A stretch of 64,000 nt of DNA from Caenorhabditis elegans (taxonomy: Eukaryota > Nematoda > Chromadorea > Rhabditida > Rhabditidae): assembly GCF_000002985.6 (NCBI RefSeq), contig NC_003284.9, forward strand, positions 15,438,001-15,502,000, read 5' to 3'. The notes below the pieces were generated by a model. The model was not told the origin of the DNA. It was given only the letters and a program-made list of their open reading frames with translations, and did no database searches. The position numbers and the translations under genes are program-made. This document shows, piece by piece, positions 1 to 11,700 of the stretch (position 1 is the stretch's first letter; the number at the start of each line of letters is the position of its first letter).

Positions 1-300
1 TATTTGTCTTTGCCACTCATAATTTTGGAAGTCAACCAAAAAAAAATTATTCTTACATTTTTTTATACTTTCATTTTATTTTACTTATTTGTATTAAAAC
101 ATTGTAGAGGTCGGAAACGTGCGACATTGCTTTGGATTTCCTCGAAAGCTCATATTTTTCAAAATTTTGGCAATTTGCCAACACTTTGACCGGAAATTAG
201 GAGAAATCTGAAATTTTTTAGAGGGTTTTATTACGATATTCAGCCGTTTTGGAACATTATAAGTTTATTTAGACAAAATCCCCAATGGCGCTACTTCACT
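1..300. repeat. Partial palindromic repeat (TTTAAA/GGCGCTACTCC family)
   Basis: The right end reads like the terminus shared with the elements at 6300-6508, 48567-48999 and 52476-52749: a block 'aaaatccccaatggcgctac' followed by 'cacttttaaa'. The interior also matches the 48.6 kb copy in inverted order. It lies in the intron following the last visible exon of the Moco sulfurase gene and continues past the left edge. I see no coding sequence in it. Confidence 0.6.
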
Positions 301-445
301 TTTAAACTACGAATATTGATATAATTATACTGCTTAACAAAAACTTCCAACATCAAAAAATTTTGAAAACACGCATTTTGTGACATCATAGCATTTACTT
401 CTATATTTAAATTTGAAAAAAAATAGCCAACTATTTTTAACTCAC

Positions 446-2794
446 ACTCATATTCTCCTGGATCATTTCTGACGTGATCCCTAAGTATTTTTTGCAAGCA
501 CCAATATTGCAAAAACATCCTGTTCTCAATTCAATACCAAAAATGGCGCACATCTTCTCCACTTCTGTGTACCCATAGTACCCACCATCCGGTCTTTTTA
601 AATTGAATGCGACTATGGGGCCTTGTTTATCAGGGTTCTCAAACTGTTCGGATTGAGAATATATTTCTACAACGGGTCGCCCATTGGGGTGCTTTTTTGA
701 TTTCAGCATGTAAAGTGCGTTTTTGCAAAGATGATGAGTCAAGTTTCGAATGGAAGATATTCCTCCTAAAATAAAAACAAATTAATTTGTATGTGAAAAA
801 TTATTCCAGTGAGCAGTCAGTGAGAAATTTATGTAGCTTCACCACAAGCTGTTGCCGTGACGTTGGAATGAAAAAAAAAGAAACATTTTCCTGTGTAGAA
901 TAGGCCTCCTACGGGGGTGCTACTCTCGCCCGCCCGCACCACACCACGCCCTTCTCTGTTGCACACAGTTATAGTGGCGCGAAGTCCCGCGCAGCGTCGG
1001 CCGCAGTACACAGAGTGGGATAGTGCAGGCGCACGGAGGTGCTGGAGTAGAGCGGGTATAGTGTGCCCTCTCGCGCCTCGCCTTGTGGAAGGCCTTGTTT
1101 AGAACGTTACGTGTGCATAGCAAATTTAGCTGCTATTCATAACAAAAGTTATCTCAACGACTTTCAAAAAAACTTCAGTAATATCAAAAATGATTCCAGG
1201 ATAATTTTTTACAAATGTATGGATTTTTTTTAAACATATAAACATGTAACAAAATCAAGTGATCTAAAATCTAGAATCTTAAAAGTTAGACTAAGATTCC
1301 ATATTTCAGAATCTCTGGTACGTTAAATATGTGTATTTTCCAGTTTTTTTCCGTTTCACTTACCACATCGTTCAATTTCTTCAAATCCTTTCTGCAATTG
1401 TGCAATACCATAGTAGTTCAGAGTCCCTTCTTCAAAAGCTCGTTCAAACTCTCGTAAAACGAAAAACATGCTCATTTCATCTACACTTTGCACCGTTCCA
1501 CCGGCAAATGACGTTTTCTCGATCAGGTGTGCCGAATCTGAATTAATTTTGATATACATATGATAATGGGGCAATTTTTTACCTTTTCTCACGAGTAGTG
1601 CTCCAATTCCAGTAGGATACCCGAATATTTTGTAGAATGAAAATGCTATAAAGTTCGGGCGTTGTTGGGATAGATCAAGAGCAGATGAAGAAACAAAACT
1701 TGCTGCGTCAAGACACACAGCCCAACCTGAACAAAAAAAGCATAATTTATTACTGAAAATTGTCTAAAAACCTTTTTCTTGAAGTCTGTGGACACTTTCT
1801 AGGCTGTACTTTTTTCCACAAAAATTGCTCATTGCCGTGAGCACAAACAAACTGTGCTCAACATCCGGAATTTCATGCTCCAAAATGCTTTCTTCATTCA
1901 CACAGCTTATAGAGTTAACCTGAAAAAAAGTGTTTTTGTTTGGTTTTGTACTTTTTTGTTTCCATACTTTGCCGTTGACAACATGTCGGAGCCCAACTAC
2001 AGAATGATGCGAATCGTAGAGATATCCTAAATTTGAACTTCCGCCATGCAGTACAGATGCGATATTTAAAATAGAGTGTGTCTTCTGCCCGAATTTGAAA
2101 TTCTCAGCAACAATCTTCAATCCGTGTGTAGTATTATTCGTTAAAACTACAAAATAGTCATCCGAAGTTGTATTGAAATATTGTAAAATTCTGAATGCAG
2201 GGAAGTAAAATTTGAATAGATACATAAGAGGTCGAAATTGAAGTAGGAATCAGGGCTGTGCGGCAACCGAGATTTTCGGCAACCGGCAATTGCCAAACCT
2301 AAAAAGTTCCGGGAACCGGCAACTTTTCGGCAACCGACAACTAGGTTTCAAAGTTTTTTGTTGAAATTATATTTTTGAGCGTTTGGAAAAAGTACAGTAA
2401 AATTTTTCAGCAATTTTCAGGCTCTCTGCATGATTTTTTCTAAGCTACAAAATGTTCGACATTGACTTCAGCAGTTGCCGAAGTTGCCGAACCCAAAATT
2501 TTCGGTAACCTGCAATTGCCGACTTTTCGAATTAATAACCGTTGAATAATGTAACCATACGACCAAAATACGGTTTTTCTAACTGTATTTTTATTTTTTA
2601 TATTTTGAACCAAATTTTTAAAACTTGTTGAATACATACCTCAGCCGAGCCGAATTCACGATTTGTTTAGTTTTGACTGCAGTAGCATGATGCGAATGTG
2701 GGTTTGCAAGGATCAATTGTGATTGTTGTTTTGCAACTTCTTCTAGCTGAATTTTCGAAGGTAGTGTGGAACCGGCGTGGTCTAAGTAGGGCAT
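446..2794 (-). CDS. mocs-1: Molybdenum cofactor sulfurase, N-terminal NifS-like domain (partial, continues beyond left edge)
   Basis: Seen: six minus-strand exons (2794-2640, 2190-1968, 1919-1772, 1726-1583, 1537-1364, 765-446) join in phase to about 388 residues. The protein starts MPYLDHAGSTLPS, as expected for the aminotransferase class V fold. The PLP-binding lysine is in SFYKIFGYPTG (about K208) and the sulfurase cysteine motif RTGCFCNIGAC is at about 362-372. Family knowledge: MOCOS/HMCS enzymes use PLP to move sulfur from cysteine to Moco and so activate xanthine dehydrogenase and aldehyde oxidase; a C-terminal MOSC domain follows. That domain is not here: a GTGAGT donor after residue 388 points off the left edge. 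The ATG directly follows a TTTCAG, so the message may be trans-spliced, or a short 5' exon may exist upstream. It is divergent from the aminotransferase gene, with about 0.95 kb between. The symbol is recalled, not searched. Confidence 0.9.
850..1110. other. GC-rich block inside a Moco sulfurase intron
   Basis: The 598-bp intron 766-1363 is mostly AT-rich, but about 900-1105 is strongly GC-rich, with runs such as 'cgcgaagtcccgcgcagcg'. Short frames are open on both strands, as expected in GC-rich DNA, and none has splice context or a recognisable product. It may be an inserted repeat or a regulatory block; I cannot tell which. Confidence 0.4.
2251..2525. repeat. CGGCAA-rich inverted repeat element in Moco sulfurase intron
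   Basis: The block begins 'cagggctgtgcggcaaccga' and contains many CGGCAA / TTGCCG words in both orientations, so it can fold on itself. A related element lies at 10884-11330. It occupies the intron between the first two visible coding exons (2191-2639). Confidence 0.6.
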
Positions 2795-3750
2795 CTGAAA
2801 CTTGAACTTGAAAAAAAATACGTAGACACGTAAGTAAAATCATCTGTATCAAAATGAGATAAAAGTTTGAAACAGAAGTTAAAGAAAAGTGATTTTTTTT
2901 TCAAAATCAAACGATACTTACTTACTTACTTATTTAATTTGTTTCCCTTTTTTCAAAACTTCAAAAAAAACGCGGGTTATATTCTGTAATCTAGTACCTA
3001 ATTTTTTTGGGACTGTTTTTAAGAAAAAAAAATTAACATTGAAAAAAAAATAATTTTATGGTTTAACAAAAATTAATATAATTGAAATGGAAAAATGCAC
3101 ATTTGATCACTAATCGTTCCATTGCGTAAATGATAAGATAGCCCCAAAGATAAGAAATGATGACAATGGTATGTATACACGTGACGGTATATCCCGGCAA
3201 TTGTGAAATAATTGTGATCTCCGTGACCACTTACTCTACTTTTGTGGTCTGTCATAATTTAATGGTTTTTGAATTCGAATTGTAAAACTGGTATTTCACA
3301 TTTTGTTTTTTTCTCTTCCAGCCTGTCTCTCAAAAAATTTTTAGCACTGCGTCTCTATTTTTTATTGCTGTCCGCAGTACTGTTATCAGTAGACTTCAAA
3401 ACTTGGTAGTTTAGCTCTAAATGAATTCCCATTATATACTCACTTGTCAGTTTGTCATTTTTCCCAATAGCCCGGCCCTCTGCAGAAACATGACAGCGTG
3501 CTCAACGCAAAAAAGTCCGCAATGTGTCGTCAAATCCGGTGTGAACACAGAAAGACATGGAGACGAACACAGGTTTTTTTCTGTGCTAAATAAATTGGTT
3601 TTATTTTAGTTTCTTTTTGGTTTTAGCTTCAAATTTGAAAATTTCAAAGTTTCTAACTGCTTTCTACCACTTTCTCATTTTTTCTCTGTCATTAAATAAG
3701 CTTATGGTGCACAATGTGCTGTTTCTGCAGAAAACGGGTCCGTTCTCAGC
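2795..3750. promoter_or_regulatory. Divergent intergenic region between Moco sulfurase and kynurenine aminotransferase
   Basis: About 0.95 kb separates the two head-to-head start codons, so it must hold both promoters. It is AT-rich, with a short ACTT microsatellite near 2918-2936 and no clear TATA or binding-site cluster that I can name. A small 5' exon for the minus-strand gene could lie near 2820-2860. Confidence 0.5.
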
Positions 3751-5493
3751 ATGCTTAGCTCGAAAACGTTTCTGAATCTAGTCCGCACGAGTCGTTGCAG
3801 AATGTCGTCCTCATTTGCTCCGAAGCCAGCCGAAAGAACCGCTCAGCACTCTGCATCTATTTGGTGAGTAGTATAGCTTGATAAAACGAAAAATAACATG
3901 TTTCTAAAATTCCCGAGCTCAAAGCAAAACACCAAATTTTCAGGGTTGAGTTCACTACTTTAGCTGCTGAAACCAAAGCCGTCAACCTCGGACAAGGATT
4001 TCCTGACAGCCCGGCTCCAAAGTTTGTCACTGATCTCCTGGAAAACCTATCCAAGCACCCAGAGCTTACCGCAGCTCATCAATATACGCGTGGGTATGGC
4101 CACCCAATGCTAGTCGATATCCTGGCCAAGATGTACTCCCACTTCTACAATGTCCAAGTTGACCCAATGAATGAGGTTCTGGTGACAGTTGGAGCCTACC
4201 TCTCTCTATATTATGCGTTTTTGGGATGGGTGAACAAGGGAGACGAGGTTCTTAGTAAGTTTACCAAACTGTATCTAACATGCCCACTTTTTACTTCAAA
4301 TTTTCAGTCATCGAGCCAGCCTACGACTGTTACTACCCACAAGTCAAATTTGCCGGCGGAGTCCCTGTCCCAGTAGTGATGAATCTTGCGGAAGGAGCCA
4401 CCAGTGCCTCGCAATTCACCATTGATTTTGCTGATATGGAGAGCAAGATCAACGAGAAGACCAAAATGCTTGTCATCAACAATCCGCACAATCCCACCGG
4501 AAAGCTGTTTTCCCGTCATGAATTGGAAAAGTTGGCTGAGATCGCGAAGAAGCATAACTTGATCGTGATTGCGGATGAGGTTTATGAGTTCCACGTGTGG
4601 GACAAGAATGATATGGTTCGCTTTGGTATGTTTTGAAGACGGGTATATTTGTGCCTGCAAAGGGCTGTTCAACATAATCTACAAAATTTTTTGAAATAGG
4701 TTCGGACTCAATAATTTTGAAGTTTCATTCCAAAGGGGCCATTTTGAGTCTTTTATTAAAATAAAAACATTCAATGCAATCAAACTAGAACTCTCAAACT
4801 CAATTTGTTGAATTTTTATGTTTGCTAAATTTCAGCTAGTCTTCCCGGAATGTACGAGCGCACAATATCCATTGGAAGTGCTGGCAAGGCATTCTCAGTC
4901 ACTGGTTGGAAGCTGGGATGGGCTGTCGGTCCAAAGCAGCTCCTCGAGCCGTTGAAAGCCATTCACCAGAACTGCGTCTTTACCTGCTCCACACCAACTC
5001 AAATGGCTATTGCCGAAGCTTTCCGTCTTGACTGGCCAAAGTTCTTGAGTGATCCAGAAAACTCTTACCTGGCCACTGGACTGTCTGGAGAGCTCCGCGC
5101 AAAACGTGACAAGTTGGCAAAAATGCTGGAGGAAGGTAACTTCCGACCTATCATCCCAGACGCTGGATACTTCATGCTTGCTGATTACGTTCATCTTAAG
5201 GAAGGTTAGTTAGATGGGCTAAAAAAAAATTATTGAAAGTCAGTCAAGAATTGATGCTTAATATCTCAACTTTTCCAGGCATCAATCTGCCCACTGAAGA
5301 AGACCCAGATGACTTTGTCTTCTCTAGATGGCTTTGTCGCGAGAAGAAGCTTGCAGTGATCCCTCCATCAGCTTTCTACTCGGCTCGTGACAACAAATTG
5401 AAGAACAGCAATATGGTCCGTCTCTGCTACTTCAAGAAAGACGAAACTCTTGATGCAGCTGAAGAGATTTTGAAGAAGCTGGGAAAGCAATAG
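3751..5493 (+). CDS. nkat-3: Kynurenine--oxoglutarate aminotransferase (KAT, class I/II PLP aminotransferase)
   Basis: Five exons (3751-3863, 3944-4254, 4308-4625, 4836-5204, 5279-5493) give 441 residues. Class I aminotransferase landmarks are in order: NLGQGFPDSPAP near the N-terminus, YDCYYP, NNPHNPTGK, IADEVYEF, and the PLP lysine in SAGKAFSVTGWKLGW (K265). Family knowledge: KATs transaminate L-kynurenine to kynurenic acid and also act on glutamine/cysteine conjugates. The first 17 residues are basic and Ser/Leu-rich like a mitochondrial presequence. A second in-frame ATG at 3802 would remove it, so mitochondrial and cytosolic forms are plausible (inference). It is divergent from the Moco sulfurase. 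AATAAA lies at 5611. I recall nkat-3/R03A10.4 for this locus; the family call is firmer than the symbol. Confidence 0.93.
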
Positions 5494-5610
5494 ATTCTAT
5501 GACCTTATGATCTAAGTTAATTCTGTATGCGTTTCTAGCCCAGTGTTAGTCGTTTTTGCTCAATCTCATAATTATTACTGTTCAAATATATTTGTTTCAT
5601 AGGCTAGCAC

Positions 5611-5616
5611 AATAAA
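5611..5616 (+). terminator. AATAAA poly(A) signal of the aminotransferase gene
   Basis: An AATAAA hexamer lies about 120 bp after the stop codon of the kynurenine aminotransferase, in an AT-rich 3' UTR. Confidence 0.6.
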
Positions 5617-5916
5617 TATTATTGATTTGTTGTCAAGTCATAAATAAGAAGGTTGTTTAGTCGTGGATTTTAGTTAGTTTAAAAAAAAAATGAAACTCGA
5701 GGTTTTGAGATGAATAAATGGATAAATATAAATGGATGTAAAAAATGGATTTTTTGTTCCAACCAAAACGCACATTCTTTCAAATAAACAGACTTTAACT
5801 TTCACAAATTAAAAATTCACAATAATTCGGAAACGACTAATTATACCACTGTTCTCTAGGTGTACAGTGGCCGTGATTCCACAGTTGTTTTGTATAAGAT
5901 ATCCGCCTTCGAAACA

Positions 5917-6893
5917 TTAAAAAACTGATGATCCGTACTCAGTTCTTTGATTTTCAGCAACGACTTGATAATTCACTTTGTCAAAAATAGCATTCTCTTC
6001 CAAATCTTCGACGGGATCGAAAAAAATGAAGTGTAAAAATCCAAGTGCTGAATTGGACCCTTGTATCCAAAATTTCAAGAATAAATTCAAACCCTTCTGT
6101 GACATTGCTGGCTCGTGTACTGTGGTGTCCTATTCATCATCAATACTATTTATCATCAATATGTCATTCAGAGTTGGTTTGACCATTACAGTATCGTAGG
6201 CCATTGTATTGAATTGTTGAACAGCAATATTTGTTGTCATTGATGAGTGACCAGTGATTAAGTGACATGACTGTAATTATGTTTAAATTAATTGTATCAA
6301 AACACCGCAGGGGTAGAACTATGCGGCATTGCTTTGGATTTCCCTAAAAGCTCATATTTTTCAAAATTTTAGCAATTTTCATAAACTTTGACCGGATATT
6401 TTGAAAAATCTTAAAGTTTTTGGAGTGTTTTATTATGATATTCGCTTGGTTTGAATCAGTATAAGTGTATTTAGACAAAATCCCCACTGGCACTACTCCA
6501 CCTTTAAACATTTTTGATATGAATTTAAATATATTTGAATTGCAATTTCTTTACTGGTTCTAGTAGTGTTTTCGAATGTCTAACAACTGTTTTAAACACA
6601 TTTTCGAGTTACGAATATCATACAAATAAAAATACATTGCTCACCTTTCCACAAATCCTAGGCGACTGAATACTTTATTGATGCATTTTTCAGGAAGAGT
6701 AAATAGAGGAAATATTTGATTCACCATCGTCGAAAAGCGTAATTTACCAGTATAAACAAGGACAGGCGTAGAAGATGTATAAATGCCGAATGACCATTTT
6801 GCGTGTATCGTCCTAGAAATAACAACATCTGATGTGTCTTTATTATCCTGGGAAAGTTCAAAGTGCGGCAAACGAACGGTTCTGCCCATCGAC
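5917..6893 (-). pseudogene. Unrecognised minus-strand coding remnant, probably a pseudogene
   Basis: I do not recognise the family. On the minus strand, 6893-6646 encodes about 83 residues including HFELSQDNKDTSDVV and FPLFTLPEKC, and ends at a good GTGAGC donor. After a TTACAG acceptor, 6276-6133 reads SCHLITGHSSMTTN to SIDDE and hits a TAG. The same frame continues beyond the stop through DTTVHEPAM and FFDPVEDLEENA to a second stop at 5917. Composition on both sides of the TAG is protein-like, and the donor phase (2) does not match the acceptor phase (0). This suggests a decayed gene with a nonsense change and a frame shift, but a real gene ending at the first stop is possible. A palindromic repeat (6300-6508) sits in the presumed intron. 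Confidence 0.35.
6300..6508. repeat. Copy of the GGCRCTACTCCACCTTTAAA palindromic family (one arm)
   Basis: It ends 'ccactggcactactccacct' followed by TTTAAA and shares its interior ('gcggcattgctttggatttc', 'aaaagctcatatttttcaaa') with 1-300. Only one arm is evident. Confidence 0.65.
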
Positions 6894-7514
6894 AAGTGCA
6901 GGTGGCTCTGGTTTTGTTTACCTCTTTCACAATGATTGGATTGGCCTTATTCAACGTAGGCACAGTTAAAATATGGATTACAGTCTTTTGGTAGGGTTGC
7001 ACAAATGCTACAGTGTAAAGGTGAATAGGCAAATTTATGTTCATTACGAATATAAATTTTACAAAATGCACAAGATTAAAAAAACCTGTGTAATATTATT
7101 TTTCAGATTTCTAAATAGCTTCTCAAGCTTCGTAAAAAAGTTTCAAAAAATGTTTACCTATTTTTCTGGTGTTTGAGCAAAAAATCACGAGATGATATAT
7201 GAAACTCGAAGAAACAAACGTGGCTTAGATTTGTGGTCAACTATTCGAAAGGTCAGGAAAACAACTTACAAATAACTGAAAATTAGACAATCTCATTTTG
7301 CTATCTTGTTTGTTTCAGTTAATTCAAATTCCCGTTATTGGTCTTTAATTCATTTAAAGTATATTTAAAATTGTAACATTTTTATAAATGTGTTTGTAAA
7401 CGTCAAATATAGAATTTTTAAATATCTGCATCCCAGTCAGATTTTTCTGGTTATTTTTTAATTTTCAAACTAGTCACAGATTTTCAGTTAAAAACTTGCT
7501 GTAATTTTTGTTGT

Positions 7515-8135
7515 CTAAACCAAGAAATAGTTATTAGTGACCACAAGTAATCGAAATAACCCTGAAAGATTTGTATTCTCTATGAATTTATTATTAAATG
7601 ATTCCTTATTAGTGTAATCACTTGTATTATTGCTGAAACACATAATTTTGTACCAAAATAAAACAAATTCCAAATTGTAGAATTGTTTTAGGTACACACT
7701 TGTTTGGTAGCTGATCATTGAAAAAAATCCTGAAAAAAAATCCGAATGAGTGCGCACGGAAATCTTTATTCTGATATTACATAATGTCAATTTGAAATGT
7801 GTGCAAAATGTCTCAGTGAAACATGACATCACAGAATTGACGTTTTCAAATCTATGTAATATCCTACTCCACGTACTTCACTGAGCACATTGCGATTGTT
7901 TGCAAATAAATAAACTGCCTACATTGAATCATATAGGACAAAACTGCAGTTGGACTACCCAAAAATGTGGATGTAATCTGACAAAGTTGAGTATTCAGAA
8001 TGCAATGAGAAGCTGAAACAATTTTTTTACTCAAATGATGTTTATTCTTCCCCGTGTATAATTTGAAAATAATATAGGAGATTTGCTTACTCATCAGAAA
8101 CAAGAACTTTTCCAATAGATTCAGTTTACAACAAG
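7515..8135 (-). other. Minus-strand open frames with splice-like signals, unassigned
   Basis: A TTTCAG acceptor near 8135, a GTAAGC donor near 8090 and a TTGTTTCAG acceptor near 8012 outline two possible small exons. The second encodes a stretch including SPTAVLSYMIQCRQF and stops near 7866. A separate 105-codon AT-rich open frame follows down to 7515. I recognise nothing. They could belong to the remnant at 5917-6893 or be chance. Confidence 0.2.
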
Positions 8136-8274
8136 CTGAAATGTATCACGTCCATGTCGTTTTTCTTATCATTCCATGATCATCCAGTTGGTTGTATAAA
8201 TAAGTGTTGAATGGCATTTAATGCGCCCGCCGAACGCTGTCAATGTGGGTCATCATGCGTAGATAATAACTGAT

Positions 8275-8286
8275 CCCCCCCCCCCC
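8275..8286. repeat. C12 homopolymer tract
   Basis: Twelve consecutive C on the plus strand (G on the minus strand), between the unassigned minus-strand frames and the CRAL-TRIO gene. Confidence 0.9.
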
Positions 8287-8498
8287 TTACCATCGTTCAC
8301 CCTTTTGAATTCCGGATTTACAATCTCATTACAAAGTGTAACAATAGTTAGGAAAACATTGTTAGGCAAACAAAAAATCGTTCTCCTTGTAAATGATAAA
8401 CTCATTTTTTTCGTCGTTTTCTTCTTTCTTCCCTCCATCCCCCAATGCCATGTTTCTATTATAACGAAAGTTCCCAAACTGGTTTTTGAAAGAAAGTG

Positions 8499-8513
8499 CC
8501 CCCCCCCCCCCCC
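8499..8513. repeat. C15 homopolymer tract
   Basis: Fifteen consecutive C followed by TCCCC, about 220 bp upstream of the CRAL-TRIO gene start and about 210 bp from the C12 tract. Confidence 0.9.
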
Positions 8514-8730
8514 TCCCCTGACTTGTCAATTTGGAACTACTGTTAACATTTTAAATACAATACATAAAAGGTGGAAGATAGAAGACACACTAGAACTACA
8601 CTACAATATTCGTCATTTTTATCCTATTTTCGCTTTACTGCCGGCATTCTGATACACTGGCGGGCGGATTATATGCTTTTCTATTTTTCATTGCGATTTG
8701 AAACATTCTTTATTTTTACTTTCAGGGATT

Positions 8731-11700
8731 ATGACAGTCAAAGAAAATGATATTCAGCCTTATGATTTGAAGAAAATTCAACAGCTTAGAGAACTTGTGA
8801 AGGTATTTTTTTTCATATCGAACTGTTTTTAAATAGTGGTGTAGGTCTAACCAAGTGTACTAATGAGACTTCTTTATGCTTTCTTTAGCATGTTTATTGT
8901 TGAACTAAAATTTCAATTTTAAAAATGCGAGTCCGGGTAAATCTTGTCGTCTTGCCCGTGTCCCAGCAGCCGTATACTATTTTTTATCTAATTATCTTTT
9001 ACTTGCTAACGAAAATAGTTCAATCTCTGTTGGAACACCCAAATTTTAATAAATTTCAACTTCTATGCAAAATATATAGAATAGGCTAGTTTTTGAATTG
9101 AATGACTTTGTTCTCGCACAGGAAAATTGATAAAAGTTATATTTTTTCTATAATGCAAAATCTTAAAATTCATGAAATTACTGACCCATGTTATATTCCA
9201 TAAATTTTAGGATGATATTTCGGAGTATTACAACACGGATTTCAATATTCTACGATGGCTACAAGGACACAACACCCTGCCCATCGAAGAAATCGCCAGA
9301 AAAATGAAGTTCCACCTGAATCTTCGTGCGGCATGGAATTTGGATGAGCTTCACAAAAAGGAAAGAAATCACCCGATACACAAACATTGGAAGTATGGAA
9401 TCACGGGTCCATCGGGACATATGGACAATGTTATTGTTAATATTGAACAGGTAACTTTTGAAATAGTCATTTTAATATTTTGTACAGTAATAGGATATGG
9501 AAACAGGTGCAAAAGGCGGTAGGTCCGTAGCCATATTTTTTTTTTGGAAAGCAAATTTCTCACATTTGATCCCACGAGTTGACAAAAATTCAGCATTTCC
9601 CTATAGTTTCTTGCCAAAGTTTGGCTAAAAAATTATTAACTTGGATCAAAAGTTGGCTAAACTTGAGCAAAAGTTGGGCAAGACTTGGGAAAAACTGGGA
9701 TTCAGGCGACATCAAAGTTTAACCCAGGTTTTGCCCAACTCTTACCAAACTTTTACCCAATTTTGAAACGAAACAAAAAAGTTTGGGTCAAAGTTTGGCA
9801 AGAGTTGGGTGAAACTGGGGTCAAACTTTGATGTCGACTGAATCCAAGTTTTGCCAAAGTCTTGCCCAATTTTTGCCCAAATTTTGCCAACTTCTGGTTC
9901 AAGTTAATATTTTTGGGCCAAACTTTGGCAAGAAGCTTGAGCCAAATCTTTGTAATCTCACTTTGTAATCCAATGATACCTTCGATGCTTTTTTGTACTT
10001 TTTAAACAGAACCGTACTAGGTACATTTTTAAAACTAAATTCAAAATTTTTAGAAATGTTCCAATTCAAATACTGTTTTTTTGTTGAGCTTTTGATTTAA
10101 AATTTTTAATTTCATTTGGTCACAAATCTGTTTAATACTATTCTTCTAAATTTTGATATTTTTAGTGCGGAAAAACCGACTATACAGGAATGATGGAAAC
10201 ATATTCAATTTTGGAAGTGATGAGAGCACGCATGGTGGACCTCGAGCAAATGTTGCATCATGTTATGGAGCTTGAAGCAAAAACCGGAAAGCAGGCTTGG
10301 ATTCTATACGTCATGGATATCACTGGTCTACAATATAACAAGAAGCTGTATGATTTGGTGACTGGTTCCATGAAATCATTGGCTGATTTCATGGCCGACC
10401 ATTATGTCGAAATGATTAAGGTAGGGGTGAGGAGTTGGTAAAATTTGAAATTATTTGCCAAACTAGTTTCTTGAAAACTCAGTAATCATTTGTTCAGTAT
10501 TTCGTTCCCGTGTGTGTACCAAGTTTTGCAACTGCGTTGTACGTTGTTGTACGTCCACTGTTACCCGAGAAGACACGAGAAAAGGTATTTTCTTGGTAAT
10601 TCACATGACAATATTTAACGTTTTTTTTTCCTGGTGTAGGTTCGATTGATCGGTGAGACCAACTGGCGAGACGACGTTCTACAGTATGCGATTCATTCAT
10701 CTCTGCCTTCGATTTGGAACAACGAGAATCACACTTTTGGCGGTTTCATTGAATTGCCAATCGGTTACCCAACGGATGGATATTATTCGGCCAAGAATCA
10801 TAGTGTATGTGAGATCAAACTATGTATACATATAAGATTTGTTGTAATATTCGATGGCACTACACCGTTCAAACATACCAACCAGGGGTGGGCGGCAAAC
10901 GATTTTTCCGGCAAATCGGAAAAATGGCAAATTGCCGGAGTAGAAAATTTCCGACAAATCGACAAACCGGCAAATTGCCGACTTGCCGAATTTGCCGGAA
11001 AAACGGCAATTTGCTGAAAATTTTTGGCAAGTTGTGGTTTTGCATTTATTTTTTTTTGGAAATTTCATAATTGCAATTTCAAATGGCAAAATTAAGCGCG
11101 GAAAAAATTCAAAAAAAAAACACAGTTTTAAGTGTTTCCGTCTTATAAAAAATCACTCTAAAAATTTCCGGCAATCTGATATCCGGCAAAGGACAAATCG
11201 GTAATTTGCCGTAAATGAAAGTTTCCGGTAAATCGGCAAACCGGCAAATTGCCGGAATTGAAAATTTCTGGAAAATCGGCAAACTCGCAATTCGCCGATT
11301 TGCCGAACTTGTCGACAAATCAACTTTCCGCAATCACAGTTGGATTCAGTGTAGAAAAATTACACGTAATTAATTTTGTGTTGAAAAAACTCTACCATAT
11401 ATATAACGAAAAAATATGCTGACTTGAGTAAATATTTGCAATTGCTGTTACATTAACCTTTCTGCAAACTTTTCCACTTTTTTCAAAAATTTGGATACAA
11501 ACTTTAAGTTTGACTGAACTACATCTACAGCATCCCTAATGCACTTCTGTATCGTACCACAGCAGAACAAACGCCGAAATTTCATTATTAAAAGTTATTC
11601 AGATTAGTGACAAGCCCATATGAAAAGTATAAGGAGTGCATAACCCAATATTCAGAACCAGTGTATCAAGTACTTCCAACTTTAAAAATCGTTTCCTAAT

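Noticed and set aside
10820..11333. Overlapping short open frames on both strands
   Set aside because: They lie wholly in the CGGCAA inverted repeat within the CRAL-TRIO gene intron.
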